From positions 2,207,272 through 2,271,271 of the forward strand of contig OX030959.1 of NCBI GenBank assembly GCA_943735955.1: a stretch of DNA of 64,000 nucleotides. The letters are read 5' to 3'. Under the pieces are notes generated by a model. The model saw only the letters and a program-made list of their open reading frames with translations, was not told where the DNA came from and made no database searches. Source of the stretch: Piscicola geometra. Its lineage: Eukaryota; Annelida; Clitellata; Hirudinida; Piscicolidae. This document shows positions 23,877 to 36,901 of this stretch, piece after piece. Every line of letters begins with the position of its first letter. Positions within the stretch are counted from its first letter, which is position 1. The translations under genes were made by a program, and so were the position numbers.

Positions 23877-26800
23877 ATGTCTTCGGAAGCTAAACCTGCC
23901 TCTATGCCAAAATACATGAAATTTGTATTTGGAGGCTCAGCCGGGTCGGTTTTTAAACAAAATCTATATGTTAAAGCCTTTTTACTAAAAAGTTTTTACA
24001 GTTAAATCTTTGAATATGAATTGTCTTTTTAACATATTTTTTATTTTTTAAAACTTTCGAATTGATTTAATCTCACAAAATCAGTAAAGTAAAAAGAGTA
24101 AATATAATGAATATATTATATTCATACAGAATGATGGCTACTATGGTAGTTCAGCCTCTAGACTTGGTTAAAAATCGCATGCAACTGAGTGGTGAGGTTT
24201 TTATATTTAATTAATCTATTTCATATTTTAAAAATATTTTCTACATATCCGATTTCAAAACCACTTGATACTCTGAGTAAATTTTATACTAAATAATCTG
24301 CCCTCTTCGAACAGTGAGTAGTGGAACGAGGGTGACTAGTTTCACAGTCATCAAGGACATCATCCAGAAGGAGGGATTCTTCGCTCTTTACAATGGGTCA
24401 GCATCACTACTATAAGTTATAGCCTATAACTACTTCTGCTCTTGCTACCATGACCATATTTACTATCACTACTATAACTACTTCTAACTTTCCTATTATT
24501 TCCAAGATGATTTATTTAACATTAGATTTTATTTGTCTTCATCTTGTATTCAGTCCTATTCTATGAGAGTGTGGAAACAAAGGCACTATAAACATACTAT
24601 ACTATATAAAAACCATCCTACTGACACCCCTCAGTCTCTCAGCTGGTCTTCTCCGTCAGGCGACGTACACAACAGGACGACTCGGCGTCTACCAGTACCT
24701 CTTCGAGAAGTTCTCCAAGTCGGTGCTTTAGAGCTTCTCCAATCAGCTTGCTTATTTATTTACCTTTTTAATGTATTTTTGTTATAATCATTATTATTAT
24801 TAATATTTTTACGATTATCATTATTATTATTCACCACCCAACTTCTCCACTCCATCCAGCTTCAACAACTTCTAACCACACATTCCAAACCACACCTTCG
24901 CCACACCACACCACAGGGAGAACCAGTCCCCGAACTTCGCGATGAAGGCTGCCCTGGGCATGGCGGCAGGAGGCATCGGCAGCTTCATCGGTACGCCAGC
25001 CGAGATCTCCCTCATCCGCATGACTGGAGATGGAAGGTTGGGGGGAGGGTGGTCTGCAGTGCCTTGTAGTGATGATGATGATGGGGAGGGGAGGGTGGTG
25101 GTGATGATAATGGAGAAGATGATGAAAAAGGTGATGATCGGGATGAAGATGAAGATGACGATGACGACGACAATGATAATGATAAAGATGATAAAGTTGA
25201 TATCTTCACGATACCCATTGAAAGTACATATAGCATGTCTCCAACATGTCTCCATCACACGATAACGGCACACCACTGCAAGCACATGCACACCACTGCA
25301 AGCACATGCACACCGCTGCACACACACGCAGACTTCCTCCGGCTGAACGCAGGGGATACACTTCGGTCTTCAACGCCCTCTACCGCATCAGCAAGGAGGA
25401 GGGAGTGCTCACCCTCTGGAGGGTTCGTTGCTTTGGTGGTGGTGGTGGTGGTGGTACTGCTGCTGCTACTACTGCTGCTGCTGCTACTACTGCTGCTACT
25501 GCTGCTACTACTATTTATAAATATAATAATATTAGTAGCGCTTCTACTGCTCTAATTAACTCACAAAATTGATTGGTTTTCGATTAACAAAGGATTACAC
25601 TTCGTGCACTACTTGCTTCTTCCTATGCACCATAATTAATCATCATCATCATCAACATCATCATCATCATCATCATCATCAGGGCTGTGGACCTACGGTG
25701 GTCAGGGCGATGGTCGTGAATGCTGCCCAGCTGGCTTCCTACTCGCAAGCCAAACAGCTGGTACTCTCTACAGGTGAGCTGTTCGTTGTGGTGGTGTTGC
25801 TTTGGGGATGGTAGTAGTAGTGGTGGTGGTATGGGGATGATAGTAGTGGTGGTTTTGTGAGGGTGGTAGTGGTGGTTTGGTTCACTGTTTCAACAACAAA
25901 ATACTACACAACTGAAAGACTATACAACAACCACAATAACACACCATAAACCAACCCCACAACAACAACAAACCACAAACCAACACTACAACAACCCCCA
26001 CAACATCAACACACCAAAAACCACCAATCCTACAACAATACAACAAAAACCCAACAACAACAACACAGGCTACTTCGAGGAGAACATCTTGCTGCACTTT
26101 GTGGCTTCGATGATCAGTGGCCTCGTCACCACCATCGCCTCCATGCCTGTGGACATTGCCAAGACGAGGTGGGTGAGGGGAGGGTGGGGGGGTATTTAAC
26201 GCAGTCATGATAGTAGTGTTTCCGTCATTTAATCTTGCATGCAACTTGGCACAACGGCGACAACAACCGCATTTACAGGATTCAGAGCATGAAAATCATC
26301 AATGGGAAGCCCGAGTACTCTGGAGCTCTGGTGGGTGCTGTGGTGCTGTGCTGTGGTGTGGTGCTGTGGTGTGGTGCTGTGGTGTGGTGTGGTGTGGTGC
26401 TGTGGTGTGGTGCTGTGGTGTGGTGCTGTGGTGTGGTGTGCTGTGGTGCTGTGCTGTGGTGTGGTGCTGTGGTGTGGTGCTGTGGTGTGGTGTGGTGTGG
26501 TGCTGTGGTGTGGTGTGGTGTGGTGTGGTGCTGTGGTGGGTGCTGTGGTGTGGTGCTGTGGTGGGTGCTGTGGTGTGGTGCAGTGGTGGGTGCTGTGGTG
26601 TGGTGCTGTGGTGGGTGCTGTGGTGTGATGTGAGGACCAGTGAATCATTGTTTTTTCTCATTCCAGTGGTTTACTGTGATGTTTTTTGAGGTTTCTGTAA
26701 TTTGGTTCACTGCAATTTGATGTTTTATATATCTAGCCTCTACATTCCAAGACCCATACTCATCATTCACAAATAAAACAAAACCATTTCATACTCTCAC

Positions 26801-27128
26801 CAATCAATCAAACCCTCCCATCCTTCAATCAATCAAAACCTCCAACTCAAACCCTCCCATCCTTCAATCAATCAAACCTTCTAGCTCAATTCGTCGCATT
26901 TTTCGATCAATCAATTCAAAACCAATTTACATTCAACGGCGCTCACCGCAGGATGTCCTGGCGACTGTGGTGCGTAAGGAGGGCTTCTTCAGTCTCTGGA
27001 AGGGCTTCACACCCTACTACGCGCGTCTCGGACCCCACACCGTGCTCACGTTCATCGCGCTGGAGCAGATGAATTCGTTGTATAAGGTCCATGTGTTGGG
27101 TGACCATTCCAAGGGCAGTTCCCTTTGA
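23877..27128 (+). CDS. SLC25A11: Mitochondrial 2-oxoglutarate/malate carrier
   Basis: The carrier exchanges matrix 2-oxoglutarate for cytosolic malate across the inner mitochondrial membrane (malate-aspartate shuttle). Ten exons with exact phases: 23877-23944, 24130-24191, 24315-24396, 24635-24722, 24921-25036, 25332-25422, 25683-25773, 26069-26168, 26279-26330, 26952-27128, giving 308 aa (vertebrate forms are about 314). Three carrier repeats carry the signatures QPLDLVKNR, TPAEISLIR and MPVDIAKTR. RQATYTTGRLG and GLGPHTVLTF-like segments are typical of this subfamily, the latter here as RLGPHTVLTF. The first repeat is followed by KEGFFALYNG and the last by KEGFFSLWKGF. The exon 4/5 joint uses GGGAG as acceptor. 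The earlier CACAG would break the frame. AATAAA hexamers lie at 27908 and 27955. Intron 9 holds a G/T-rich repeat. Confidence 0.97.
25434..25512. repeat. GGT and CTG/CTA trinucleotide tracts in SLC25A11 intron 6
   Basis: A short (GGT)n run directly after the exon 6 donor is followed by a mixed CTG/CTA tract. It is intronic. The Ala/Leu ORFs are artefacts. Confidence 0.85.
26325..26632. repeat. G/T-rich tandem repeat (TGGTGTGGTGCTG) in SLC25A11 intron 9
   Basis: About 300 bp of TGGTG, TGTGG and CTGTGG units start at the exon 9 donor (26330). The tract contains no C except in GCTG and has many repeated GT steps. It yields open frames on both strands by composition alone. Confidence 0.93.
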
Positions 27129-29110
27129 GCGGTGGTCGTGATGGCTTGTTGGCTTGAAGGGATGCGGATAACTTGGTGGCTTGAGGGGGTGAGCTGATGT
27201 GTTGTTGATTGGTGGTGGTGAGGTGTGTGGTGGTCAGATGATGAGATGGTGGTGGTGAGATGATGAGATGGTGAGATGAAGAGATGATGAAATGGTGAGA
27301 TGATGAGATGGTGAGGTGACAAAATAGTTGAAATTTTAGTGAGGTCGATGTCGCAAAAGATTTAAATACATCCCATAGGAGTTTCGCTACCGTTAACTTA
27401 ACGTACGTGCTGTAGTTTTTGATTATGGAAACGTGATTGTGAAGATGGTACAAATATCTTTCAGATTTACATTAGTATTTTCTATAATTGAAGTTTTGCG
27501 TTTGGTTTTCTACTTATTGTTATATTCATTGTTTAAGGCTTCGAGATACCAAAAGAACGACACAACACAAGTTTCATTGACTTCGCAAACCACCGCATGT
27601 TATGTAATGTGGCTGTGTGCTTTGATATTTCCATGGTGTGATCTTTAACTCAACATCCTACTTGCATACTTCAATGGCAGTTAGTTTGAGAGTCCTGGAA
27701 ACGCAGAAATGCACTTTTATTGCAGCGATTTTTAGAATGATAGAAACTTAGTCTAGGAAATTATTTCATTCGTTGGATTTTTTTTCGCCAATACTCAGTA
27801 TAGTTTTCGCAAAGGTTTGAAGACATCGCCACTCTGTTCATCACAGCACGATCCTCTAGTGTAGTCCCCCTGCAAACATGCATCTTTTAAATTTTATTTG
27901 ACTTTAAAATAAAATGACCTCGATGGGTGTGTTTTTGATATTTTGAATTATTCTAATAAAAGACTTGTGTTTCAATCTTGCTTTTAAGAATATGCAAAAT
28001 CATGAACTTTCGTTGTGTGGGAGACACAACTACACACCACTCCATCGTAACTCGGCAAGTATTTCGAATTCCAGGAAGATAGGGGGCCTATTGTCTGCAT
28101 AATAGACCAATCTTTCAGGCACTGTCCTAACGTCTCTCATTCATCTTCTCATGCACAGTGAATATAAATTAATGCTTTGTTTTCAAGAGTTCGTTTTGAT
28201 CTAGTTGATAAGTAACTCACGATCTCACGTTAAACAATACATTTTTGTTCAGTTTTGGCAAGGTCTTATTCAATTCAAATCTAACGTATTTGTGCCACTC
28301 CAGGCACTTTCGTCCATTCAACATTTTGACCTCTTAACGTTGAATGACGGTGGTAAAAACAGTGAAAACGCTTTAAAGCTTCATTGTGTTGATTAGAATA
28401 GTGATGATAGTGATTTAAAATAGTTAACATCTTTTTTTCTCAATTTTTTTGAAGAAAAGATTTCCTGAAAACTTTTTACATTGCCATTAAGTGATGTGTA
28501 ATCATTGGTGGTCCCAGGCTTAATGAATCTAAATATTCATGTACAAAACGCTTCTTTCTTTTGCAATTTAAATTTAAAAATTAAAAGTGTGCTTTATACA
28601 TTGTCATTTAGAATTATTATTTACCAATACTTTATAGTAATTGATGCGCTCGCATATCTTTTGCTTCATCTCATTTTAATAATTTTCCAATAAACATTTT
28701 TATATCCACATTCACTTTTCGAAAGTAGTCTTCCGTCTGCCCATTCGATCAAGCACACAGCTTGCAGACTCAACACGTAGTGTGAAAAGCTTTTATTTGG
28801 AATAAAAAAAATAAAGTTACTCAGCTGAGAGTGATTTTTATCGAGTTTTATAAACTGTCTTCTTCAAACGACTTAGCTCTTTTATTTACTTCTCAATTTC
28901 TTAATATCTCCCTGATGCAATTACCACAACCCGGTTGGTATTTACATAGCATAAACTGTATAGGATATAAAATGTAGAACTCGAATCAATTCAAACGATT
29001 GGCATTTGCAAAATGAAGTTTTCAATACAAGCAAAAGCTTGAGGCTGGTGTTTAAAGAACGATGAACTAAATATTTATATTTCATGGTTTAGTGTTAAAT
29101 TGATATTATA
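27129..29110. other. Intergenic region without recognisable genes
   Basis: Holds the carrier 3' flank with candidate poly(A) signals at 27908-27913 and 27955-27960, then AT-rich unique sequence. ORFs of 60-70 codons near 27433, 28205 and 28505 look random in composition. Nothing else is supported. Confidence 0.65.
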
Positions 29111-29779
29111 TCACGCAAAACAAAGATCGAAATAAAGGAGGCCAAAGACGACGAGGCCTGAAAAGCAAAGTTTCGGATACTGGAAAAGCGACATGCTGCC
29201 TAGACTGTCTGCCAGCTTCGGCAAGTTGCAGAAGGTTAAGAAGTTCTGGCTGAATAGGCACTTTGAGGACTTGAGGTGCTGCATGGCGTGGGAGGAGAAT
29301 GTGACGGCCACTTCTTGGATCTCGAAGACTTCGTTGTCTTCCTCGCGGATGAGGTGCAGCTTCACGGGCGCCAAGGCCTCCAGCTGCTCCTCCAGGCTCC
29401 AAAAAGTGAGTCGGTCGAGCCACTGTTTGCGCAAAGTGACATTGATGAGAACGCCTTCCCCGGCTGCCAGGGCGCCCACGTGTGGCGAGATGAGCAACTC
29501 ATAGCGCATGTTGTTGCTGAACTCGAAGCGCACCGGCTCCTTGTGCGAGTTGAAGAGGTGCACGTCGGCCTGGAAGGAGTCGGTGATGGAGAAGTGCTGC
29601 AGCAGGAGACTGCCTCCACGCCCTCCTGGTTCCAGCCTCAGCAGCTTGGCAGAGTCGCTGATGCTAGAGTGGCCTTTCAACCAGTCTTCCATGCCGCCCT
29701 TCAGTCTCTCGTTCTGTCTCCGCGGCTGGCCATCGTCCTTCTCTTGTCTCCGATATACTTTTTTAATTTTCTGCAATAA
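29111..29779 (-). CDS. Isolated exon with MSP/ASH-like immunoglobulin-fold segment, gene unknown
   Basis: An open frame of about 222 codons ends at TAA near 29111. The upstream edge has a good acceptor (TTATTGCAG, before AAAATTAAAAAAG near 29771), so it looks like a terminal exon whose 5' partners I could not find. Residues such as LRLEPGG, FQADVHLFNSHKEPVRFEF, YELLISPHVGALAAGEG and LINVTLRKQW follow the MSP/VAP and ASPM-SPD-2-Hydin pattern: beta strands, a tyrosine, then a P-x-x-G-x-L turn. GC content and codon use are clearly higher than the flanks, which supports coding. It could belong to a ciliary ASH-domain protein, a MOSPD-like protein or a retained retrocopy. The hydrophobic tail after about residue 195 may be read-through rather than protein. 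Confidence 0.5.
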   Translation of the reverse strand, partial: LLQKIKKVYRRQEKDDGQPRRQNERLKGGMEDWLKGHSSISDSAKLLRLEPGGRGGSLLLQHFSITDSFQADVHLFNSHKEPVRFEFSNNMRYELLISPHVGALAAGEGVLINVTLRKQWLDRLTFWSLEEQLEALAPVKLHLIREEDNEVFEIQEVAVTFSSHAMQHLKSSKCLFSQNFLTFCNLPKLADSLGSMSLFQYPKLCFSGLVVFGLLYFDLCFA

Positions 29780-30649
29780 AATGACGTTTTTTTCCAATTA
29801 AAGCGGGAAAATAATAGACTGAATTATTTAAGAGGTGCATCTGAAATTAAGGAGCAAGAAGTCATTTAAACGTTGAAAGGAACTTTGAGTATTTCTTTAG
29901 CATCCAATAAATGTCGTTGTTCAGACCTCACCCGCTGTTTATTAAATATTTTATTAAATATTCAATTGCCTTTCTTAATGCAAAATGCAGTTACCGGATC
30001 TAAACGCTTAATGCCATTTAATTCGTTGAAGGTCTCTCTAATTTCAGACCAATCGCATTTATGACTTGCCAACCAATGTGACATTTTTGAAGAACAGTTT
30101 TTATAACTTCTAAACAGTTTTTAGAGGTTTATTAGCAAGCCCTGTTTGTTACCACAACCACAGCATACTGAAACACATAAAGCACGTCAGAGGTCAAAGC
30201 CTTCAGTCCCTTCAAAGTCCCATTGTGGCCACTAACCGGCTGTGTCTTGATCATGTTCGGAGTGGAATGCAGAACCGGATTGATCGCTGTTTATGTTTCC
30301 TCGAACGTCACGTAAGCGTAACAAATATAAAAAGGTAAATAACTTTAAAAGCTTAGAAAGGAATAAAATGTGTTTTAAATTAAAATTTATCATTTTAATT
30401 AATTCATGCGAGTACCTTCGAGTTCTATCGAGTTAATGATTTTTTATATTTATTATTAGCTGAAAGCTTTTAGAAAGAGATAAAAACCAAAGTAAAATTG
30501 TTTTTTATAAAGAGGAAAAAATTTAGAAAAAGTATATATTTCAAGTTTTAATCTTGGAAATAATTCTCAAGACTCAGAACATTGTCAAGGGGAGAATGCT
30601 TTCCAATGCATTTATTCGCCGAGTCTCAGTTGCAGCTTGATAGATGCAA

Positions 30650-30790
30650 GGCTTTACATTTAAGTCGTCGAACACTGAAATCATCTCACATTCAGTCGCC
30701 ACGCTCTGAAGAGTTAACATTAATTTTGATAAAAAAGATAAACATTTCGAAGAAATCAATAATTATTTGATTTCTCAAATAGGGAGTTTA
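30650..30790. repeat. Dispersed repeat, copy 1
   Basis: Shares TTTAAGTCGTC, a GAAGA(A/G)TTAA block, a TTTCTCA block and a final GGAGTTT with the sequence at about 47395-47520. The two copies differ by an internal gap of about 35-40 bp. Family unknown. Confidence 0.6.
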
Positions 30791-32705
30791 AATGAATTTT
30801 TTAGTTTAGTTTGTTTCATTTATGAAGGTGAATAACTTTGAGATAAATTCTAATATCTCCTTACGCTCTCGGGCTTCCTTTCTACACACATTTGCCATTC
30901 TGAAGCATCATAATTTAAACAAAAATCCACTTACTACTAGCACTTAGTAGTCAATAATAATTGTTCAAACTTACACCATTGTTACTCTTTTTTTCTGAAT
31001 CTAAAAAATAGAGAAGCAAGTTATATGATCACAAACCTCAACTTGTTGAATCTGTTCGGCTTTTCAAGAATGTGGAACATACGCTGTTTATTTCGAGACA
31101 TGAAAAACGACAGTCACTCTACATAAGTAAATAGTCCGTAACGTCTGAGAATGTCAAAAGATAGGTTTGGTGGGAGGGATGACTAGAGGTCAGAATTGAA
31201 ACCCTTGTGTCACTGCTCTGATGATGATGATGTCAATGGTCATGATAGTCATGATGTTGATGATGTTTAGTCTTCTACAAGGGCTGGCATATAGTCAGGG
31301 CTGAACGAAGGTGATGTGGATTGAGAAGATGGAGCTGTTGGAGAGGTTGAAAACAATGGAGTGATGAGAATGAAAGGAGTGATAAATCTGAAGTAAACAT
31401 GATGAACAAAAGCAAAGAAGCCATCTTGGAAGTACAATAGACGTATGAGCGATGATAAATCGATGCTGCTTACGAGGGTTAAATCACAAACGGAATGGAG
31501 AAAAACAATTTTTACAAAATACTTTTGTGTAATTAAATAGAAAGATTCTATTACAGCTTTAAAACACGCTAGAGACTTGAAATTTACTTCCCCGTGAGGT
31601 GCTTACACGGGACTGAGGGCATAACTAAACTTTCATGCAACCTTATGAAGTAACAGGGGTAAACACGCGCTAAGTGGAATTGGATGTGGTAACCACCGAT
31701 AGTACGAGGCATTTAACAATAGTTATAGTGATTATAATTGATTCTAAATAATTATAATTATTATCGGATAATTATCGGATACGGAAAACACTAATGCAGA
31801 GGAAACACGTCGACGCAGCCATACCCAAGTGGCCATGCCAATGAATCTCTTCATGTGTTTCTCTTAAGACTATTATCAAAATATATCACTGTGCAGTTTA
31901 CGTTCTGATGAGTTTCATCATTGGAACAGGGAAGCAAAATAATTTATGAATTCTAAATAGCGTTATGTAGCCATCGCTCATAAAATTGAGATATGACTTA
32001 TCTTGAACATTACCTGAGCTACATGTCCACACATCGATCACCCAGTCCTATATTTGCATAACACAATTTAAAATCCTTTCTCATTTCATATCTCGTCCCC
32101 ATTAGCATATGTCTAATTAATGTTATCTCTGTCGCTTGAACTGAAGTCTTGGGGACAATAAAATACATTTTTTAGACTTTCTTCCAATTTCTTCCAACAC
32201 CCCCACATCATCAAAGCAATTCTTTGCGTTATGAAGCTTGCACAAAATAACGTATGCGTCAAGAAAATATTTTAATGCAAAAATGTACAAGTTACAAGAA
32301 ATGCACTCGACGGAAGCGAACACTTCAACAACATGCCGCCACCGGTGAGCTAGAAGACTTTAAAGGAGCCTCTTACATATTCCGAATCGAAATAAAAGTT
32401 CGCATAAACGGAACTACGCACGTAATTGGAAAGTATACACGACTGTTTCGACACTTTACAAGAGTTATGAGTCAGAAAGCCGTCAGAGCTTTATCCGCGG
32501 GGCTTTTGAAACCAAACTTATGGGGTTTCGAATGAAAGAGAAATGTGATGAAGAGAAGGTGATAACAATGGAAAAGAGGAGAATGATTGGATAGAGGAAT
32601 GCTGTTCATGAAGGTAATGATAGTTATGATGACGTCGACGAGTTTAATTGCCAGAGTTTGTGAAGAATAAAATTCTTGTGGCGGTCCTAAAAGGAACCAA
32701 AATAA

Positions 32706-32768
32706 TTGAAACTAATGAGCTATTCGAGACTAATTGGAACTAATGAGCTATTCGAGACTAATTGGAAC
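32706..32768. repeat. 28-bp direct duplication
   Basis: GAAACTAATGAGCTATTCGA is the start of a 28-bp unit present twice in tandem (the second copy has GGAACT), followed by a partial third copy. Confidence 0.85.
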
Positions 32769-33130
32769 TAATTGTCTCATCAAAAATACTTTTTCTCTTG
32801 TAATGGCCGGCCAGAACGTACTCTGCATTTACTTCCAGCACGATCCTTGAAGCTTAATTCCTGTAATTTACTGCAGTTTGATGATTTTGGAGACTGTGAA
32901 GTAACTTTCTTGCTCCGGTTTCGTACGATTATTATTTCCATTGAATAATTGATGAGCTTAACATAACTTACAACAAAACTTTTTGTATATTAATTTAGTA
33001 ATGAATTATTGGTAATAAATTAATGTCTCAAGACATCTTCAAACCTTTATATATTCACCGAAGAGCAAGCTGCCTTTCAACCACTATTTGAAATACTTTT
33101 ACAATATAAAATTTCAAACTTTCACTGAAA

Positions 33131-36100
33131 CTATCGTTTGGTGTGGCGTTGAGGGAAGCGGCTGCTTGAGACGTTGGTGAAGCGGTAACTGAAGCGACGC
33201 TTGGTGGGTGAACGGGTGCTAAGGCGACTTTGGATGCGTTCAGTGAGCGTGTTACAGCCGAACAGTTGCAGGAAAGTGCACCTAAACTGCCTGCTCATGG
33301 TGCAGTAGAGGAGGAAGTTGATGGATGAGTTGAGGAGGGTTGCTATGTCGAAGAGATCTCCGATGTGATTGTGCACCTGCGTGTGATTGAGAGTGATGCA
33401 AGGTGAGAGAGGAAAAGGGGTGAGAAGAGGGAGCAAAGAGTGAGATAGAAAAAAGTGGAAGGTAAAATAGAAAAGTGAGTGGAAGTGTGATGGGTAAAAA
33501 ATGTAAAAAGAGACGGTCTAGTGGGTTGATGAGAGGAATAAACAAAGAAGTGAAAAGATAATAAAGATGTTGTCAAATGAAGTTTGAAAATTATTTTTTT
33601 AATGGAATGAATGGGGTAGTTCTTGCGGAGCTATGCTAACTCAGGCCGACGGCAAAATCCCCTTCGTCGACCAATAAACTAACAGTAATTTTTCAAAATT
33701 TTTTTTGTCATTTTGGAAGTTTTTAAACTTCAATTTTGTAAAAAGCATTATTTTGCAGCTACTAATTGTTTTGTTTCTGGGATAGTGTGAAGGATGATGA
33801 CCTCTGGATTCTGGAAGACTTTCAGAGCGAAGAAACAAGCGAAAGTGAAATATATTTTTACATGGTTGAGGTCGTCGATAAAAATAGATAATAAAAAGAT
33901 TTTTTGTAAAACATAATTAAGATACCTAGTCGATTTTTTTTTTCTTTGAAAAAGTGAAAGAAAAAGAACATTTTTAAAAATTAAAATTTATCAATATAAA
34001 CTTTAAAATGACAATTTTCAAAGCAGAAAAGATCGAAACCGATAAATGCCAAACTCGTTCAGTGAATTTTTTCCACACCTCGACAAATTGAACAGCAAAG
34101 TATAAAGCAATCTTTGATATATTTATATATATTTATTTATACAGTATAATAAATATATATATAAATATTGATCAAAATATTTACGAGAATTCTGGACGAT
34201 TGCTATGTGTAATAATGGAAAAAAGTCGCTTCTATTACACCGTAAAGTACGGCAAAGTCTCGGAAACAAAAAGAATGATTTCTGAAAGCTCACTAAAGAT
34301 ATTGCTTAAATCATTAAAAGAAAAGCATATTAAATCTATAATTCAATTATTAATACATTTTAAATTTAACTTTTAAAGTTATTTCCCTTGAATTAATTCA
34401 ATCTGAGAATATTGCTAACTTTTCGAATGGCGGATGTTGCACTGGAGAAATATGACTGCGATTGAATTATGCACGTGGTGGAGGTTAAGTAGGCGAGGAA
34501 ATAACACGCGAGAAGGAGAGCCCTCAAGCTGGACGCACCGAAACTTTAGTGGAGTTTATCTTGCACCTACTCCTTGCATTGCGTCATTTAGTATTCATTG
34601 ATTGTCCATAAAGCGCTCTCTTGAGATGCACGGCGTAATGTACTAAAGATGAAGGGAGAATATGCCATGAAGTATAATAATACATTTAATGATATTTTTA
34701 ACTATCGTTTAACTTTCGGTGAATAAATGGCCGAGTGGTTAATGATTCACGGTTTATAGTCATTGTTCGTGGGTAGCATAAACTTCTGGGAAGAAAAATA
34801 GGTTTTACCAATAAAAATTTTAACCACGTGAGCGGAAAAAAAAATCGTAATGGGCTCTCTTACGACCTGACCCGTTACGGATAAAGTTTACGCTTTTTAA
34901 ACTTCAGAACTCATATTTAAAAGGTTTGCACGCTCCGAAGAGTGAAATGTGCATGGTGATAACACACACAAGAGAAGTCGTCCCAGAAGTCGGAAAGCTT
35001 GATGAAAGAATATGCGAATTAACGTCGTAGTGAGCACAAATAAACAATTTAGAAATAATTTTACAATTCTGGTTTCTTGGTCGTTATGGATTTTCCTAAT
35101 CAGCTGACCGACATCTTGAAAGGTTTTTTATGCAGGGGGCAGGCTTGGTGCTTTAATGCTCTTTTGGCCTTCAATTGATCCTCCAGCTGGAAAACTTGAA
35201 TGGGTCCATAGAGTATCTAAAAAGACTATATGCTTATTGAATAGTAATTCAAAAGGTTTATAGCGGATGCATTTGAACTGTTGGCTTTGCTGACTGCTCT
35301 ACCGCAAGAGGTTTATGCCGTCTGTAGAGAAAAACTTATTTTTAAAGCAGCGCAGTTTAAACACTCATAACTTTGATATTTCCAATGATTTAAACGCTTT
35401 TTAGGGACTCTTGCTGAGTTATGGGCAGAATAAAACTCGTTGATCGTTGTTTTGGCTTGAGACACATGTCTGCAAACAATACATTGTGCTTCGGCGGAAT
35501 TATTTCTCGACGTTAATAATCGCACCACTTTTGCTTCAGTCGTATTTGTAAAATACAGTCATTCGTCATTTCTGTAAAGGCATCGATTTTAATTTGTAGA
35601 TGCGAAATGAAAATCTTTATTAAGCTTGTTGTGATCCTATTTCAAAAAGATTCTTTAAAACTCTTAAGCTCAAACTTGAGACGCAATTAAATGATCTGCT
35701 CAAAGATTAGACGATCTCAAGAGTATTTATTTGAAGTGAGAAAAGTAAAAAAGTAAATGACAAAACGAGAATCTTGAAAAAGGAATAAAGAAGTTGTCTC
35801 GATAAACAGAATTATTTTTTTGGAAAATATAAAAGTAGAAGTTGTTTTTTGAGTTATAAATGTTTATGAAATAAAAAATTATTTTTCTTAAATTAAAATT
35901 ATTACAATTTTCTGGGTAAAAAAGACACGTATCAACCCTTTTCGTGTGTTTGTTCATTCAAGCCTGTAAGGGTGTGATCAAATGCATATGTGCTTTTAAC
36001 AAAATTAAATTTTTAATTCACTTGAGAAACAATATTCTTCACTTTTTATTTGTCTCTTATCTTTCCCTTCTCTCCATTTAAATAAGAAGCAGCCTAATTC

Positions 36101-36853
36101 GTGAAGTAATTGAAAATGGGGTGCATCAAAGAGGTTAATTACTCGCGGTTTACAACATCTCCAAAATGTTAATCACCGCACCTGAACCGTGTATTCCTGA
36201 CTGCAAGCACTCAGAAGCATCGAGATGCCCTGTGGAATGTCGGTCACCAACACGAGCACCACCACAGCTACCAGCATCCGAGTGGCCCTGTGTGTCTTCT
36301 TGCTGGTCAGAGGTCGTCTCTTTGTGTTGATGCCTGGAACTACTTCGACCACTGGTGTGGCTGTTGGAGTCAAGTGTGAGGCTATTGAAGTCAAATGTGT
36401 GACTGGTGTGGTAAGTTTAGTAGGAGGGTATATTGAAGCTTTCTCCGTTTTTGGATTGGAGGTCGCCACTGCAGAGGTTTTGGTCGTTGGAGTGAGAGAC
36501 TGCGTAGGAGTGGTAGTGCAAATAAAAAGAGTGGAAAGTGAAATTTTAGTGCAAGTAGTTGTGAGAGTTGTGGTTATGAAGCTGGTGGTGGAGGCGGTAG
36601 AAAGGGAAGTGGTGGTCGTGGTGGGGGTCATGGTGGTCGTGGTGGGGGTCGTGGTGGTCATGGTGGTCGTGGTTGTCATGGTTGTTATGGTGGGGGTCGT
36701 GGTGGTCGTGGTGGTCGTGGTTGTCATGGAGCTTGTTGATGTTTGAGCAGAGGCTCTTAATGGCGTAATTAGTCTCGCTGACGGAACAGGCAGTGTGCCT
36801 TTAATGATTCGTTCGGATAATGAGACTACCTTTCCTGTTGTCGTTGTTGTTGT

Positions 36854-36901
<48 letters not shown>

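Larger units (their letters stand above)
29780..33130. other. Intergenic or intronic AT-rich region
   Basis: I see no supportable gene. It contains a dispersed-repeat copy at about 30650-30790 (related to about 47395-47520) and a 28-bp direct duplication at about 32706-32765. It may include undetected upstream exons of the MSP-like exon at 29111-29779 and the 3' flank of the GPCR gene. Confidence 0.6.

Noticed and set aside
26207..26689. Overlapping ORFs on both strands in the SLC25A11 intron 9
   Set aside because: They come from the G/T-rich tandem repeat, with no protein-like composition.
28205..28693. Two ORFs of about 60 codons downstream of SLC25A11
   Set aside because: Random-looking composition, no splice or family signals, length expected by chance.
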